11,917 bases of DNA, from the NCBI GenBank assembly GCA_028691575.1, contig JAQUYY010000035.1, positions 1-11,917 on the forward strand. The letters run 5' to 3'. The DNA comes from Candidatus Gastranaerophilales bacterium (GTDB taxonomy: Bacteria > Cyanobacteriota > Vampirovibrionia > Gastranaerophilales > JAQUYY01). This document shows, one piece after another, positions 1 through 6,326 of the stretch. The notes under the pieces are model-generated. The model was not told the DNA's origin and ran no database searches. It was given only the letters and a program-made list of their open reading frames with translations. The position numbers and the translations under genes are program-made. Within the stretch, counting starts at the first letter, position 1, and every line of letters starts with the position of its first letter.

Positions 1-810
1 CCCCATATGAATGTCTATGATAATATGGCTTTTGGCTTGAAAATGCGTAAATTTTCAAAAGACGAGATTGATAAACGGGTAAAAAATGCGGCTAATATTT
101 TGGATTTAGCAGATTATCTTCAAAGAAAACCTAAACAATTATCAGGCGGTCAGAGACAAAGAGTGGCTTTAGGGCGTGCAATTGTTAGAGATCCGGCAGT
201 TTTCTTAATGGATGAGCCACTTTCTAACCTTGATGCAAAATTACGAATTCAAATGCGCTCTGAAATAAAAAAATTGCATAAAAAACTTCAAACTACCTTT
301 GTTTATGTAACCCATGATCAAGTTGAAGCACTTACTATGGGCGATAAAATAGTAATTTTAAATAACGGCATAATTCAGCAGGTTGATACTCCCGATAATA
401 TTTATAATTATCCGCAAAACACTTTTGTTGCAGGGTTTATCGGTTCTCCTGCGATGGGATTTGTCGATGCAAAAGTTATTTATAAAAATGAAATTGAATT
501 TTTAAAACATACAATAAAACTTTCCGAAAACTTAATTGAAACAGTGAAAAAAAATAACTTGCTGGGACAAGATGTGATTTTAGGAATCAGACCTGAGTAT
601 TTTTCTTTTGAATCAGGAAAAATGACTACAATTAAGGTTGTTCCTGAATTAGTCGAGATGCTTGGCAGTGAAAAAATTGTTCATTTTAATTCACTTTGCG
701 CAAAATTGCCATCCGATAAAAATGTTGCAGTAAACAAGGAAATATCATTGGAATTAGACATCTCAAAATGTGTATTTTTCGACAAAAACACACAAAAAAG
801 ATTTTATTAA
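1..810 (+). CDS. ABC importer ATP-binding subunit, MalK/UgpC type (5' partial)
   Basis: This is the nucleotide-binding subunit of a sugar or glycerol-phosphate type ABC importer; it powers uptake at the inner face of the cytoplasmic membrane. The reading frame is open to the window edge and reads PHMNVYDNMAFGLK, the usual Q-loop-proximal text, so the true start and Walker A lie outside and the ATG at 7 is internal. Visible motifs are the ABC signature LSGGQRQRVALGRAI (from base 139), Walker B VFLMDEP with D-loop SNLD (from base 199) and the H-loop histidine at bases 313-315 in VTHDQVEA. The C-terminal part carries a TOBE-like regulatory domain (GIRPEYF from about base 590; CVFFDKNTQKRFY at the end), typical of the MalK/UgpC/MsmK group. 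The permease and binding protein genes are not in the window, so the substrate cannot be named. Confidence 0.95.
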   Translation, partial: PHMNVYDNMAFGLKMRKFSKDEIDKRVKNAANILDLADYLQRKPKQLSGGQRQRVALGRAIVRDPAVFLMDEPLSNLDAKLRIQMRSEIKKLHKKLQTTFVYVTHDQVEALTMGDKIVILNNGIIQQVDTPDNIYNYPQNTFVAGFIGSPAMGFVDAKVIYKNEIEFLKHTIKLSENLIETVKKNNLLGQDVILGIRPEYFSFESGKMTTIKVVPELVEMLGSEKIVHFNSLCAKLPSDKNVAVNKEISLELDISKCVFFDKNTQKRFY

Positions 811-853
811 AAGAAAATCTGCAAGAAGAGTTAAAATAGTTTTAATATTTGCT

Positions 854-881
854 TTCAAATTTTCAAAAAATCTTATATAAT
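854..881 (+). promoter_or_regulatory. Sigma-70-like promoter for the 914-1297 gene
   Basis: A perfect TATAAT at 876-881 lies 16 bases after TTCAAA (854-859), a weak match to TTGACA. The expected transcript starts near 888, placing a strong AAGGAG ribosome binding site (900-905) in a short leader. Inferred from consensus only. Confidence 0.55.
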
Positions 882-913
882 AAGAGGTAGATTTTTAGCA
901 AGGAGATTTTATT

Positions 914-1297
914 ATGGAAAAGATATCTAGCTGGTTTAGAGTTATTTTAACGTGGGTAGTGATAATTCCAAACTTGGTTTTATCGTACTGCGCCCTAAGA
1001 ACACCATACATGGAGTTGGAAATGGCATCTTTAGGCTTGAATTTTTTAGCAACGACAGTGCTTTTCTACATTTATATGGACATAAATATTCAAGGAAAAG
1101 ATGAGGAAGGTATTGAAGGAGCAGTTGCGCCTACACATTCAATGGATGATGACGCTAAGGGTGAATTGCCTCTTTACAAAATGGTCTTTGGCTCTCTTAT
1201 AGAAGATATGGGCGTATGGCTATGTTTATTCTTTATTTTATATAATATTGTTCCTTTAACGCTTTTTGTGCATAGTTGGGTTGGAAAAAATATTTAA
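914..1297 (+). CDS. Small membrane protein of unknown function (127 aa)
   Basis: I do not recognise a family. The protein has three hydrophobic segments (about residues 8-28, 38-56 and 98-119). A polar, acidic loop of about 40 residues between the second and third contains GKDEEGIEG and a DDD cluster. No catalytic motif or lipobox is visible, so it is probably an integral cytoplasmic-membrane protein. The start is well supported by AAGGAG at 900-905, eight bases before the ATG, and by its own promoter. It is monocistronic: a strong hairpin terminator begins 16 bases after the stop codon and is shared with the converging YtxH operon. Confidence 0.8.
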   Translation: MEKISSWFRVILTWVVIIPNLVLSYCALRTPYMELEMASLGLNFLATTVLFYIYMDINIQGKDEEGIEGAVAPTHSMDDDAKGELPLYKMVFGSLIEDMGVWLCLFFILYNIVPLTLFVHSWVGKNI

Positions 1298-1312
1298 ATA
1301 ATTAAATGATTT

Positions 1313-1352
1313 TAACTAAAAAAGAAGAACTCAAGTTCTTCTTTTTTAGTTA
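1313..1352. terminator. Bidirectional intrinsic terminator between converging units
   Basis: A near-perfect 18-bp inverted repeat with TCAA loop (1331-1334): the left arm runs TAACTAAAAAAG then AAGAAC, and the right arm is its complement. The arm ends supply U-runs on both strands, so it can stop the plus-strand gene ending at 1297 and the minus-strand operon ending at 1596. Confidence 0.9.
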
Positions 1353-1396
1353 TTGAATATTAGAAATCCATGTTTATCCTAGTTTTTACCTGTTTA

Positions 1397-1416
1397 TTGT
1401 AAACAATTGTAAACAA
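1397..1416. repeat. Two head-to-tail copies of TTGTAAACAA (operator-like)
   Basis: TTGTAAACAA occurs twice with no gap (1397-1406 and 1407-1416). Each copy is itself an inverted repeat (TTGT-AA-ACAA). Overlapping the left side, TGTTTA at 1391-1396 pairs with TAAACA at 1400-1405. Such nested dyads resemble a protein binding site. A TATAAG box at 1417-1422 follows directly, so it might control a plus-strand transcript through the gene-free stretch. Function is unproven. Confidence 0.35.
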
Positions 1417-1511
1417 TATAAGCCTGAAGGGAAATTATATACGCATCAAATACTTTATATATATAGATGCGAAAATAATTTATTAAATCATAAACAACAA
1501 CCTTCCCAAAC

Positions 1512-1589
1512 AACTTACTTCCTAACTTCCCTTCCGAACGAAAGTTTGCCCCCAACAGGGGGATTTTTTTTTAAGTAAAGAAGTAAGTT
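1512..1589 (+). ncRNA. Candidate structured RNA with closing helix, GAAA hairpin and GC hairpin
   Basis: The gene-free stretch 1353-1595 holds this foldable segment. The ends AACTTACTTC (1512-1521) and GAAGTAAGTT (1580-1589) are perfectly complementary over 10 bp. Inside are CGAAC-GAAA-GTTTG (1535-1548), a 5-bp stem with one wobble capped by a GNRA tetraloop, and immediately after it CCCCC-AACA-GGGGG (1549-1562). The GNRA loop exists only on the plus strand, favouring plus-strand RNA. The T-run after the second hairpin also makes that part a terminator. No match to a known riboswitch class is evident; it could simply be a terminator with fortuitous flanking repeats. Confidence 0.3.
1549..1572 (+). 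terminator. Intrinsic terminator, GC hairpin plus nine T
   Basis: CCCCC-AACA-GGGGG (1549-1562), one A, then nine T (1564-1572). It is a textbook plus-strand terminator, although no plus-strand gene ends nearby. It implies either a backup for read-through at 1352 or a short untranslated transcript arising between 1353 and 1549. Confidence 0.75.
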
Positions 1590-1595
1590 TTAAAT

Positions 1596-1862
1596 TTAGC
1601 CTTCTTGGCTTTTGCCTTTGTCGATAAGGTCTTGAACTTTATCTAACAATACATCGCCTTTTTTTTGAATTTCATCAACAACGGTATCTGCTTTTTTTTG
1701 CAGATTTTTTATGGATGATTCAGTTTTATCGTATAAGTCTTCAGAACCTTCTAAAAGCATTTCTCTAGTTTCTTCGCCTGATTGAGGAGCAAGCAATAAG
1801 CCTACAACACCTCCTACGATTCCGCCTACAACAAAACCTGCTAAAAATTTACCAACTGACAT
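1596..1862 (-). CDS. YtxH domain protein (88 aa)
   Basis: Small YtxH-family protein. It has a glycine-rich hydrophobic N-terminal segment (about residues 5-25, GFVVGGIVGGVVGLLLAP) followed at once by the family's APQSGEETRE motif. A charged helical tail follows (about 35-88) with coiled-coil character and several lysine/aspartate pairs. It is probably anchored in the membrane by the N-terminus with the helix in the cytoplasm. The biochemical role is not known; in Bacillus the family is linked to the general stress operon ytxGHJ. The ATG is preceded by AGGAGG. It is the last gene of a three-gene operon, starting only three bases after the DUF948 gene ends, and is a paralogue of the first gene. 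Confidence 0.88.
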   Translation of the reverse strand: MSVGKFLAGFVVGGIVGGVVGLLLAPQSGEETREMLLEGSEDLYDKTESSIKNLQKKADTVVDEIQKKGDVLLDKVQDLIDKGKSQEG

Positions 1863-1865
1863 TAA

Positions 1866-2246
1866 TTATTTCCTCCTATTTGATTTTAAAAATACTCTTA
1901 ATCCTGTGATAACACCTCTTAACAATCCTTTTGTCGCATCTTTAGCTTTGTTAACAAATATAGATGAAGGATTAACAATAGATTTAACTATTTCACTGAA
2001 TTTACTAACTTGTTTGTCTGCACTTGATACAACCGAACTTACGCTTTCTATAAGGGTTCTTAAATCAATTAATACCGGCTCGAGTTCATGTTTTATAATG
2101 GTTGATATTTCATTAAGACTTTTTGTTAAATTTGATGCTTCAACCAAAAACTTAATTAAAAACACAGCAATAATAATTGAGATAATTATTGTTGTGTATA
2201 CCCAAAATGTAAGGGCGAACTCTAAATTGTGAGGAATTGTGTTCAA
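1866..2246 (-). CDS. DUF948 (YtxG-like) membrane protein (126 aa)
   Basis: One N-terminal transmembrane segment (about residues 11-33, rich in isoleucine) is followed by a long amphipathic helical region typical of DUF948/YtxG proteins (hydrophobic heptads through LTKSLNEISTIIKHELEPV and LRTLIESVSSVVSSADKQV). It ends in a basic tail, NRRK. Translation starts at TTG (2246-2244) behind AGGAG (2258-2254), which overlaps the stop codon of the upstream gene; the intergenic gap is 10 bases. Position between two YtxH genes mirrors the YtxG-YtxH pairing of Firmicutes and supports the call. The function is unknown; a membrane-associated scaffold or stress role is inference. Confidence 0.82.
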   Translation of the reverse strand: MNTIPHNLEFALTFWVYTTIIISIIIAVFLIKFLVEASNLTKSLNEISTIIKHELEPVLIDLRTLIESVSSVVSSADKQVSKFSEIVKSIVNPSSIFVNKAKDATKGLLRGVITGLRVFLKSNRRK

Positions 2247-2256
2247 AATCTTTCTC

Positions 2257-2574
2257 CTAATAAGTTATATCTGATTCGTTTTCTTCTTTTCGTTTTGCCG
2301 ATGCCATTTTACCGGCTTTTATTGCATCATTCAGCCTGCTTAGTTGAGTTTCAAAAGTATATTTTATTTTGTCAATCATATCAATATTTTTCTTATCAAA
2401 AATGTCGTCTTTGTTTTTAATATTAGTTTTAATCGTATCAATTGTTTCTTTTAATTCTTCCCGGGTTTTTTCTCCGGTTTGTGGTGCATAAAGTATTCCC
2501 ACTGCAATACCGGCTAAAATTCCTCCTAAAAGTCCCATTCCAAAACTTATTGAATTATCTGAATCTCTAGACAT
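2257..2574 (-). CDS. YtxH domain protein, first gene of operon (105 aa)
   Basis: Second YtxH-family protein. A polar start (MSRDSDNS) precedes a glycine-rich membrane segment (about residues 10-29), then the signature APQTGEKTREEL and a charged helix to the C-terminus (AKRKEENESD). The frame is open up to an ATG at 2601, but that start would put the ribosome binding site GGAGG (2590-2586) inside the coding region. The ATG at 2574, eleven bases beyond GGAGG, is therefore preferred. It shares the APQ(S/T)GExTRE block with the third gene, suggesting duplication around the DUF948 gene. It is transcribed from a promoter at 2650-2622. Confidence 0.85.
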   Translation of the reverse strand: MSRDSDNSISFGMGLLGGILAGIAVGILYAPQTGEKTREELKETIDTIKTNIKNKDDIFDKKNIDMIDKIKYTFETQLSRLNDAIKAGKMASAKRKEENESDITY

Positions 2575-2585
2575 GTTAATGTTTA

Positions 2586-2590
2586 CCTCC
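2586..2590 (-). promoter_or_regulatory. Ribosome binding site deciding the YtxH start
   Basis: GGAGG on the minus strand, followed by 11 bases and ATG at 2574. It argues against the longer alternative start at 2601, which lies upstream of it. Confidence 0.65.
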
Positions 2591-2621
2591 AAAAAGCACA
2601 AATTCTAATTATTATTTAAAG

Positions 2622-2650
2622 ATTATATCAAATCTTTTTAGATTTTACAA
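2622..2650 (-). promoter_or_regulatory. Sigma-70-like promoter of the YtxH-DUF948-YtxH operon
   Basis: On the minus strand TATAAT (2627-2622) lies 17 bases downstream of TTGTAA (2650-2645), a four-of-six match to TTGACA. Transcription would start near 2615, about 40 bases before the chosen start codon. Confidence 0.6.
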
Positions 2651-2744
2651 AGAAATTTTACAAAAATAGCCTAATTCGGTATCATTAATTCAACAAATAT
2701 TAACAAAATCCGTAATTGTTTGTGGAATTTAATTTTTTTCTGTA

Positions 2745-2750
2745 TATAAT
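2745..2750 (+). promoter_or_regulatory. Probable -10 box for rplY
   Basis: TATAAT, about 45 bases before the rplY start codon. The -35 is unclear: TTGTGG at 2720-2725 gives a long 19-base spacer. Consensus reading only. Confidence 0.45.
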
Positions 2751-2796
2751 TATTGAATAGTATGAGCAATATAAAATAAAAAGGAGCAATAAAATA

Positions 2797-3351
2797 ATGT
2801 CTAATGTGATTACTCTTGATATAGAAAAAAGAGACGAAAATTTAAACCCAAGACAGCTAAGAAGTGAAGGCAAAGTACCTGCTACGGTTTACGGTGCTGA
2901 TTTTGAAGCTACATCGATTCAACTTGACAGCAAAAAATTTCAAACTGTTTATTCATTAAACCCAAATTCGCTTTATGAGCTTAAGAATGGAAAAAGCTTA
3001 TGGAAAGCTATTGTTAAAGATGCGCAAATAAATGCAACAACTAACGAATTATTAAATATTGAATTCCAGAAAGTTGTTGAGGATAAAAAAGTCAGATTAA
3101 AAGCACCTCTTGTACCTTTCGGAGTTTCTGAAGCCGTTAAAATGGGTGCTTCTCTAAGACTTCCTATAACAGAATTGCTTGTTGAGTGCTTGCCAAAAGA
3201 TATTCCATCTGAAATTAAGTTTGATATCTCTCCACTAGTAAGTTTTGATGACAGGCTTACTGTCCAAGATATTCAATATCCGGAAGGGGTCTCACCTGTT
3301 TCTGCTAATGTTGTTGTGGCAAAGGTTAAAGTCCCAAGAGGTTCTAAATAG
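2797..3351 (+). CDS. rplY: 50S ribosomal protein bL25 / general stress protein CTC
   Basis: Ribosomal protein of the large subunit that binds 5S rRNA. The N-terminal L25 domain (about residues 1-93) has the family hallmark RQLRSEGKVPATVYG (19-33). The C-terminal TL5/CTC beta domain (about 95-184) ends in VVVAKVKVPRGSK. At 184 residues it is the long two-domain CTC form rather than the short single-domain form of E. coli. AAGGAG at 2780-2785 sits a normal distance from the ATG. In many genomes the CTC form is stress-induced, but nothing in this sequence shows that directly. It is followed by a structured 3' UTR and a terminator, so it forms its own transcription unit. Confidence 0.95.
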   Translation: MSNVITLDIEKRDENLNPRQLRSEGKVPATVYGADFEATSIQLDSKKFQTVYSLNPNSLYELKNGKSLWKAIVKDAQINATTNELLNIEFQKVVEDKKVRLKAPLVPFGVSEAVKMGASLRLPITELLVECLPKDIPSEIKFDISPLVSFDDRLTVQDIQYPEGVSPVSANVVVAKVKVPRGSK

Positions 3352-3430
3352 CGCGAACGAGCTGAGAGTGAAACGAAAACGATAAGTTTTTGTTGGAACT
3401 CGTTAAAGGCGAGAGAGAAAGAAGCGCGAA
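3351..3430 (+). other. Structured 3' UTR of rplY bounded by GCGCGAA repeats
   Basis: GCGCGAA occurs at 3351-3357 and again at 3424-3430. Between them AACGAG (3356-3361) pairs with CTCGTT (3399-3404). Inside that helix AACGAAAAC (3372-3380) pairs with GTTTTTGTT (3386-3394) over 9 bp including one wobble, with a GATAA loop. The block is more GC-rich than its surroundings and precedes the true terminator. It may be a dispersed repeat insertion or an RNA element; no known class is recognised. Confidence 0.4.
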
Positions 3431-3440
3431 ATTTTATAAA

Positions 3441-3474
3441 GAAAAGCAGGCACTAACTAACCTGCTTTTCTTTT
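3441..3474 (+). terminator. Intrinsic terminator of rplY
   Basis: Perfect 10-bp stem GAAAAGCAGG (3441-3450) with CCTGCTTTTC (3461-3470), a 10-base loop, then TTTT. It ends the rplY transcript about 90 bases past the stop codon. Confidence 0.88.
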
Positions 3475-3500
3475 GTACAAAATTATTTATCAGGTATAAT
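3473..3500 (+). promoter_or_regulatory. Promoter for proS-lipM
   Basis: TATAAT at 3495-3500 with TTGTAC at 3473-3478 (16-base spacer, weak -35). It abuts the T-run of the preceding terminator, so rplY and proS are separate units. AAGAGG at 3526-3531 then precedes the proS ATG by eight bases. Confidence 0.5.
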
Positions 3501-3539
3501 TTAATAATCTAAACTATATTTACAAAAGAGGTTTTTATC

Positions 3540-5264
3540 ATGCAAATGTCGAAAATGTTTTTTCAAACACTTAGAGAAGATCCTGCTGACGCAGAAGTGA
3601 TCAGTCATAAGTTATTAACAAGAGCCGGATATATTAGGAAACTAACGGGTGGCATATATACTTATATGCCTTTAATGTGGCGTGTTTTAAAGAAAATTGA
3701 AATAATAGTCAGAGAAGAAATGGATAATTCAGGGGCTCAAGAACTTTTAATGCCCATACTTCAAACAGAAGAACTCTGGCAAGAATCAGGCAGATGGGAC
3801 GTTTACGGCAAAGAACTTATGAGACTAAAAGACAGGCATGGTCGCCAACTTGCTCTAGGACCTACACATGAAGAAATAATAACTGCTTTAGTGAGAGATG
3901 AAATTCGCTCTTACAGACAATTACCTGTTAATTTGTATCAAATTCAAAATAAATTTAGGGATGAAATCAGACCAAGATTCGGCTTGCTAAGAGGTCGGGA
4001 ATTTATTATGAAAGATGCTTATAGCTTTGATATTGACGAAGAGGGATTAGACAAATCTTATGAAATTATGGCAAAAGCTTATACGAATATTTTTAAAAGG
4101 TGTGGTCTTGAAACAAAAATGGTAAGGTCCGATAGTGGTGCAATCGGTGGAAATGTAAGTCATGAATTTATGGTATTAACACAGACGGATAGTGGCGAAA
4201 ATGATGTTTTATACTGTGATACTTGTGAATATGCCGCAAATTCTAACCATGCCGAATCAAGAATGCCAGATGCAAGAATTAACGGCAAATATGAAAAATC
4301 TCATAAAATTGAAACACCTAATACAAAAACTATTGAACAGCTTTGTAAATTTTTAAACATTCCTCCAAGCATTATATGCAAAACTTTAGTTTATATTGCA
4401 GATAGCAAGCCGATTTTAGCACTTATTAGAGGCGATAAGGAAGTTGAAGAGACAAAATTAAAAAATGCAATCGGCGCAAACGAAATTCGTATTGCAACAT
4501 CTGAAGAAATAGCCGAATTGATGAGTAAATCAGGATTTTCGGCAGAAGCAGGTTTTATTGGACCTAAAGGAATAAAAGCTGATAAAATAATTGCCGATAA
4601 AAGTGTTGTGTCTTTAAAAAACTTTGTTATCGGCATAAACGAAACGGATTATCACTTAGTTGGAGCAAATTGGAGTCAGGATGTAGATTTGCCTGAAATT
4701 TGCGAAGACATAAGACTTTCTGTTGCAGGGGAAATTTGTCCTAATTGTCATGGAAAACTTCTTATAACAAAAGGAATTGAAGTTGGTAATATTTTCAAAC
4801 TCGGTACAAAATATTCCGAGAAAATGAAAGCAACATTTACGGATGAAAATGGTCGAGAAATACCTTTTATTATGGGTTGTTATGGAATTGGCGTTTCAAG
4901 AACAGCGGCTGCAGCGGTTGAAAGATATCATGATGAGTTTGGTATTAAATTACCAAAAGAAATAGGTCCGTTTCATGTAATTGTAGTTCCTGTTAATACT
5001 AATGATGAGTTGCAATTTAATACAGCAAAAGAAATTTATGAAGAGTTGAGATCTCAAAATTTTGAAGTTGTTATTGACGATAGAAATGAAAGAGCCGGTG
5101 TTAAGTTTAAAGATGCTGACTTAATAGGCTTCCCGATAAGAATTACTGTCGGAAAGACCGTTAATGAAGGATTGGTTGAATTTAAACTTCGAGATTCCGG
5201 TGAAATGCTCAAATTGACAAAAAAAGAAGCCATATCTAAAGTAAAAAACATTTTACAAGATTAA
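3540..5264 (+). CDS. proS: Prolyl-tRNA synthetase, bacterial type with editing domain
   Basis: Class II aminoacyl-tRNA synthetase that charges tRNA-Pro. The 574-residue length matches the bacterial form. Class II motif 2 is seen as RPRFGLLRGREFIMKDAYSFD (from residue 144), preceded by GPTHEE (107-112). Motif 3 is GCYGIGVSRT (446-455). Between them, about residues 225-405, lies the INS (YbaK-like) editing insertion that clears mischarged Ala-tRNA-Pro, recognisable in CKTLVYIADSKPILALIRGD and GFIGPKG. The C-terminal anticodon-binding domain follows (FHVIVVPVN onward, then VVIDDRNERAGVKFKDADLIG). Start ATG has AAGAGG eight bases upstream; an in-frame ATG two codons later is a minor alternative. 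The stop overlaps the next gene's start (TAATG), indicating translational coupling. Confidence 0.97.
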   Translation: MQMSKMFFQTLREDPADAEVISHKLLTRAGYIRKLTGGIYTYMPLMWRVLKKIEIIVREEMDNSGAQELLMPILQTEELWQESGRWDVYGKELMRLKDRHGRQLALGPTHEEIITALVRDEIRSYRQLPVNLYQIQNKFRDEIRPRFGLLRGREFIMKDAYSFDIDEEGLDKSYEIMAKAYTNIFKRCGLETKMVRSDSGAIGGNVSHEFMVLTQTDSGENDVLYCDTCEYAANSNHAESRMPDARINGKYEKSHKIETPNTKTIEQLCKFLNIPPSIICKTLVYIADSKPILALIRGDKEVEETKLKNAIGANEIRIATSEEIAELMSKSGFSAEAGFIGPKGIKADKIIADKSVVSLKNFVIGINETDYHLVGANWSQDVDLPEICEDIRLSVAGEICPNCHGKLLITKGIEVGNIFKLGTKYSEKMKATFTDENGREIPFIMGCYGIGVSRTAAAAVERYHDEFGIKLPKEIGPFHVIVVPVNTNDELQFNTAKEIYEELRSQNFEVVIDDRNERAGVKFKDADLIGFPIRITVGKTVNEGLVEFKLRDSGEMLKLTKKEAISKVKNILQD

Positions 5265-5932
5265 TGAAATATATTCCATATCAAATTAATAGCGGACAAG
5301 AAAACATGCAGATTGATGAAAATTTGCTAAATCTTGCTATTGAGGAAAATTCACAAGAGTCGATATTAAGAATGTACGGTTGGAGTTCTCCCACTGTTTC
5401 TATCGGCAAAAATCAAACATTAGACGGCATTAATCTTGATTTTTGCAAAAAAAATAAGATTCCGATTGTAAAACGCCCTACCGGCGGGAGAGCATTGCTT
5501 CATGACAAGGAATTAACCTATTGTTTTATCGTCCCTTGTGAGAATTTGCAAAAAGGTCGTTCAGTAATTGAATCATATAAAGAAATTTCAGGAGTATTAA
5601 TTGAGTCATTCTCAGAAATAGGAATAAAATTGGATTATCCGCAGGCTAAAAAGATTTCACCCGCAAAAAGTTATTGCATGTCCGTTTCTACCGGTGCAGA
5701 TTTGAGTTATAAAGGACAAAAGCTAATCGGAAGTGCTCAATTAAGACGAAGAGACTACATACTTCAGCATGGCTCTATTTTGATTGATATCGATAGAGAA
5801 ATGATTAAAAAAATTTTTGATACTCAAAATATTTTTGAAAATGTTACTACTTTAAAAGATATTAAAGCAAATTTTTCTGATATGTTTGTTTTGGAAAAAA
5901 TTATTGCAAAAAATTTCAAAAAATATTTCTAA
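5264..5932 (+). CDS. LipM/LplA-family lipoyl (octanoyl) transferase or lipoate ligase
   Basis: Cofactor transferase of the BPL/LplA/LipB superfamily, attaching octanoate or lipoate to lipoyl domains or GcvH. Family marks in order: SPTVSIGKNQ (42-51), RPTGGRALLHDKELTY (71-86), Cys138, KLIGSAQ with the conserved lysine (153-159) and ILQHGSILID (166-175). Cys138 lies just upstream of the KLIGSAQ block, as does the catalytic cysteine of LipM octanoyltransferases. ATP-using LplA ligases do not need a cysteine there, so LipM-like activity is favoured but not proven. At 222 residues it is shorter than most LipM proteins (about 270-280) and lacks a visible C-terminal accessory domain. The start overlaps the proS stop by one base (TAATG) and has no separate strong ribosome binding site, which fits coupled translation. 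Confidence 0.85.
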   Translation: MKYIPYQINSGQENMQIDENLLNLAIEENSQESILRMYGWSSPTVSIGKNQTLDGINLDFCKKNKIPIVKRPTGGRALLHDKELTYCFIVPCENLQKGRSVIESYKEISGVLIESFSEIGIKLDYPQAKKISPAKSYCMSVSTGADLSYKGQKLIGSAQLRRRDYILQHGSILIDIDREMIKKIFDTQNIFENVTTLKDIKANFSDMFVLEKIIAKNFKKYF

Positions 5933-5935
5933 AAT

Positions 5936-5963
5936 TTGCTCCTTATTTTTCATCATGTATACT
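5936..5963 (+). promoter_or_regulatory. Possible promoter for a leaderless mRNA
   Basis: TATACT at 5958-5963 with TTGCTC at 5936-5941 (16-base spacer, weak). A transcript starting about seven bases downstream would begin at or next to the ATG at 5971. No Shine-Dalgarno-like purine run is visible in the preceding 20 bases. Confidence 0.4.
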
Positions 5964-5970
5964 ATAAAAT

Positions 5971-6291
5971 ATGAATAAAGAAGAGCAAATAAAAATAATT
6001 GAAGAATTGCAGCAAGCAATTGAACAGATGAAACAGGATGATATTGACGAAAATCCTGAGTCTTTTGATGAATATTTTACTTGCGATGCTTGTGGTGAAA
6101 CAAAACCGTTAGCTGGATCTCTTTTGTACGGAGAGAACCTTTTATGTAATGATTGTGTATTGATTGCAGAGATTGGTTTTGCGCTAAAAAAAATTAAAAC
6201 CATAGATGACGTTATGAAAGTAATGGAAGATAAAAAATTAGAAGAGATTTGTGAATTTGTAAAACAAGAGCAAATTAGGTTGAACAATTAA
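5971..6291 (+). CDS. Small zinc-finger-like protein, unknown function (106 aa)
   Basis: I do not recognise a named family. An acidic, glutamine-rich N-terminal helix (1-35) precedes two CxxC knuckles, C38-DA-C41 and C59-ND-C62, 17 residues apart. This is a treble-clef or zinc-ribbon spacing that should bind one zinc. A helical C-terminal half follows (ALKKIKTIDDVMKVMEDKK). The layout suggests a nucleic-acid or protein-binding adaptor in the cytoplasm rather than an enzyme. There is no ribosome binding site before the ATG; either the mRNA is leaderless or a different start is used, but no better upstream start exists in frame. The HD-GYP gene 73 bases downstream has its own promoter-like box. 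Confidence 0.75.
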   Translation: MNKEEQIKIIEELQQAIEQMKQDDIDENPESFDEYFTCDACGETKPLAGSLLYGENLLCNDCVLIAEIGFALKKIKTIDDVMKVMEDKKLEEICEFVKQEQIRLNN

Positions 6292-6326
6292 TCCCTTTAT
6301 AGTATTTTTTCTTTTACTGAATGTAG

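Noticed and set aside
1442..1471. CGCATC...GATGCG inverted repeat as a separate hairpin
   Set aside because: A 6-bp stem with an 18-base AT loop is too weak to stand alone; it may only be part of whatever transcript crosses this region.
1906..2232. Plus-strand open frame opposite the DUF948 gene
   Set aside because: Shadow frame with no ribosome binding site and no family resemblance; the minus-strand gene has clear family features and operon structure.
2574..2601. Upstream ATG at 2601 as the start of the first YtxH gene
   Set aside because: It would place the GGAGG ribosome binding site inside the coding sequence and add residues unlike the family's N-terminus.
3960..5264. proS CxxC pairs (CDTCEY, CPNCHG) as a separate zinc domain
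   Set aside because: These lie at the borders of the editing insertion and occur in ordinary bacterial-type ProRS; no extra domain is needed to explain them.
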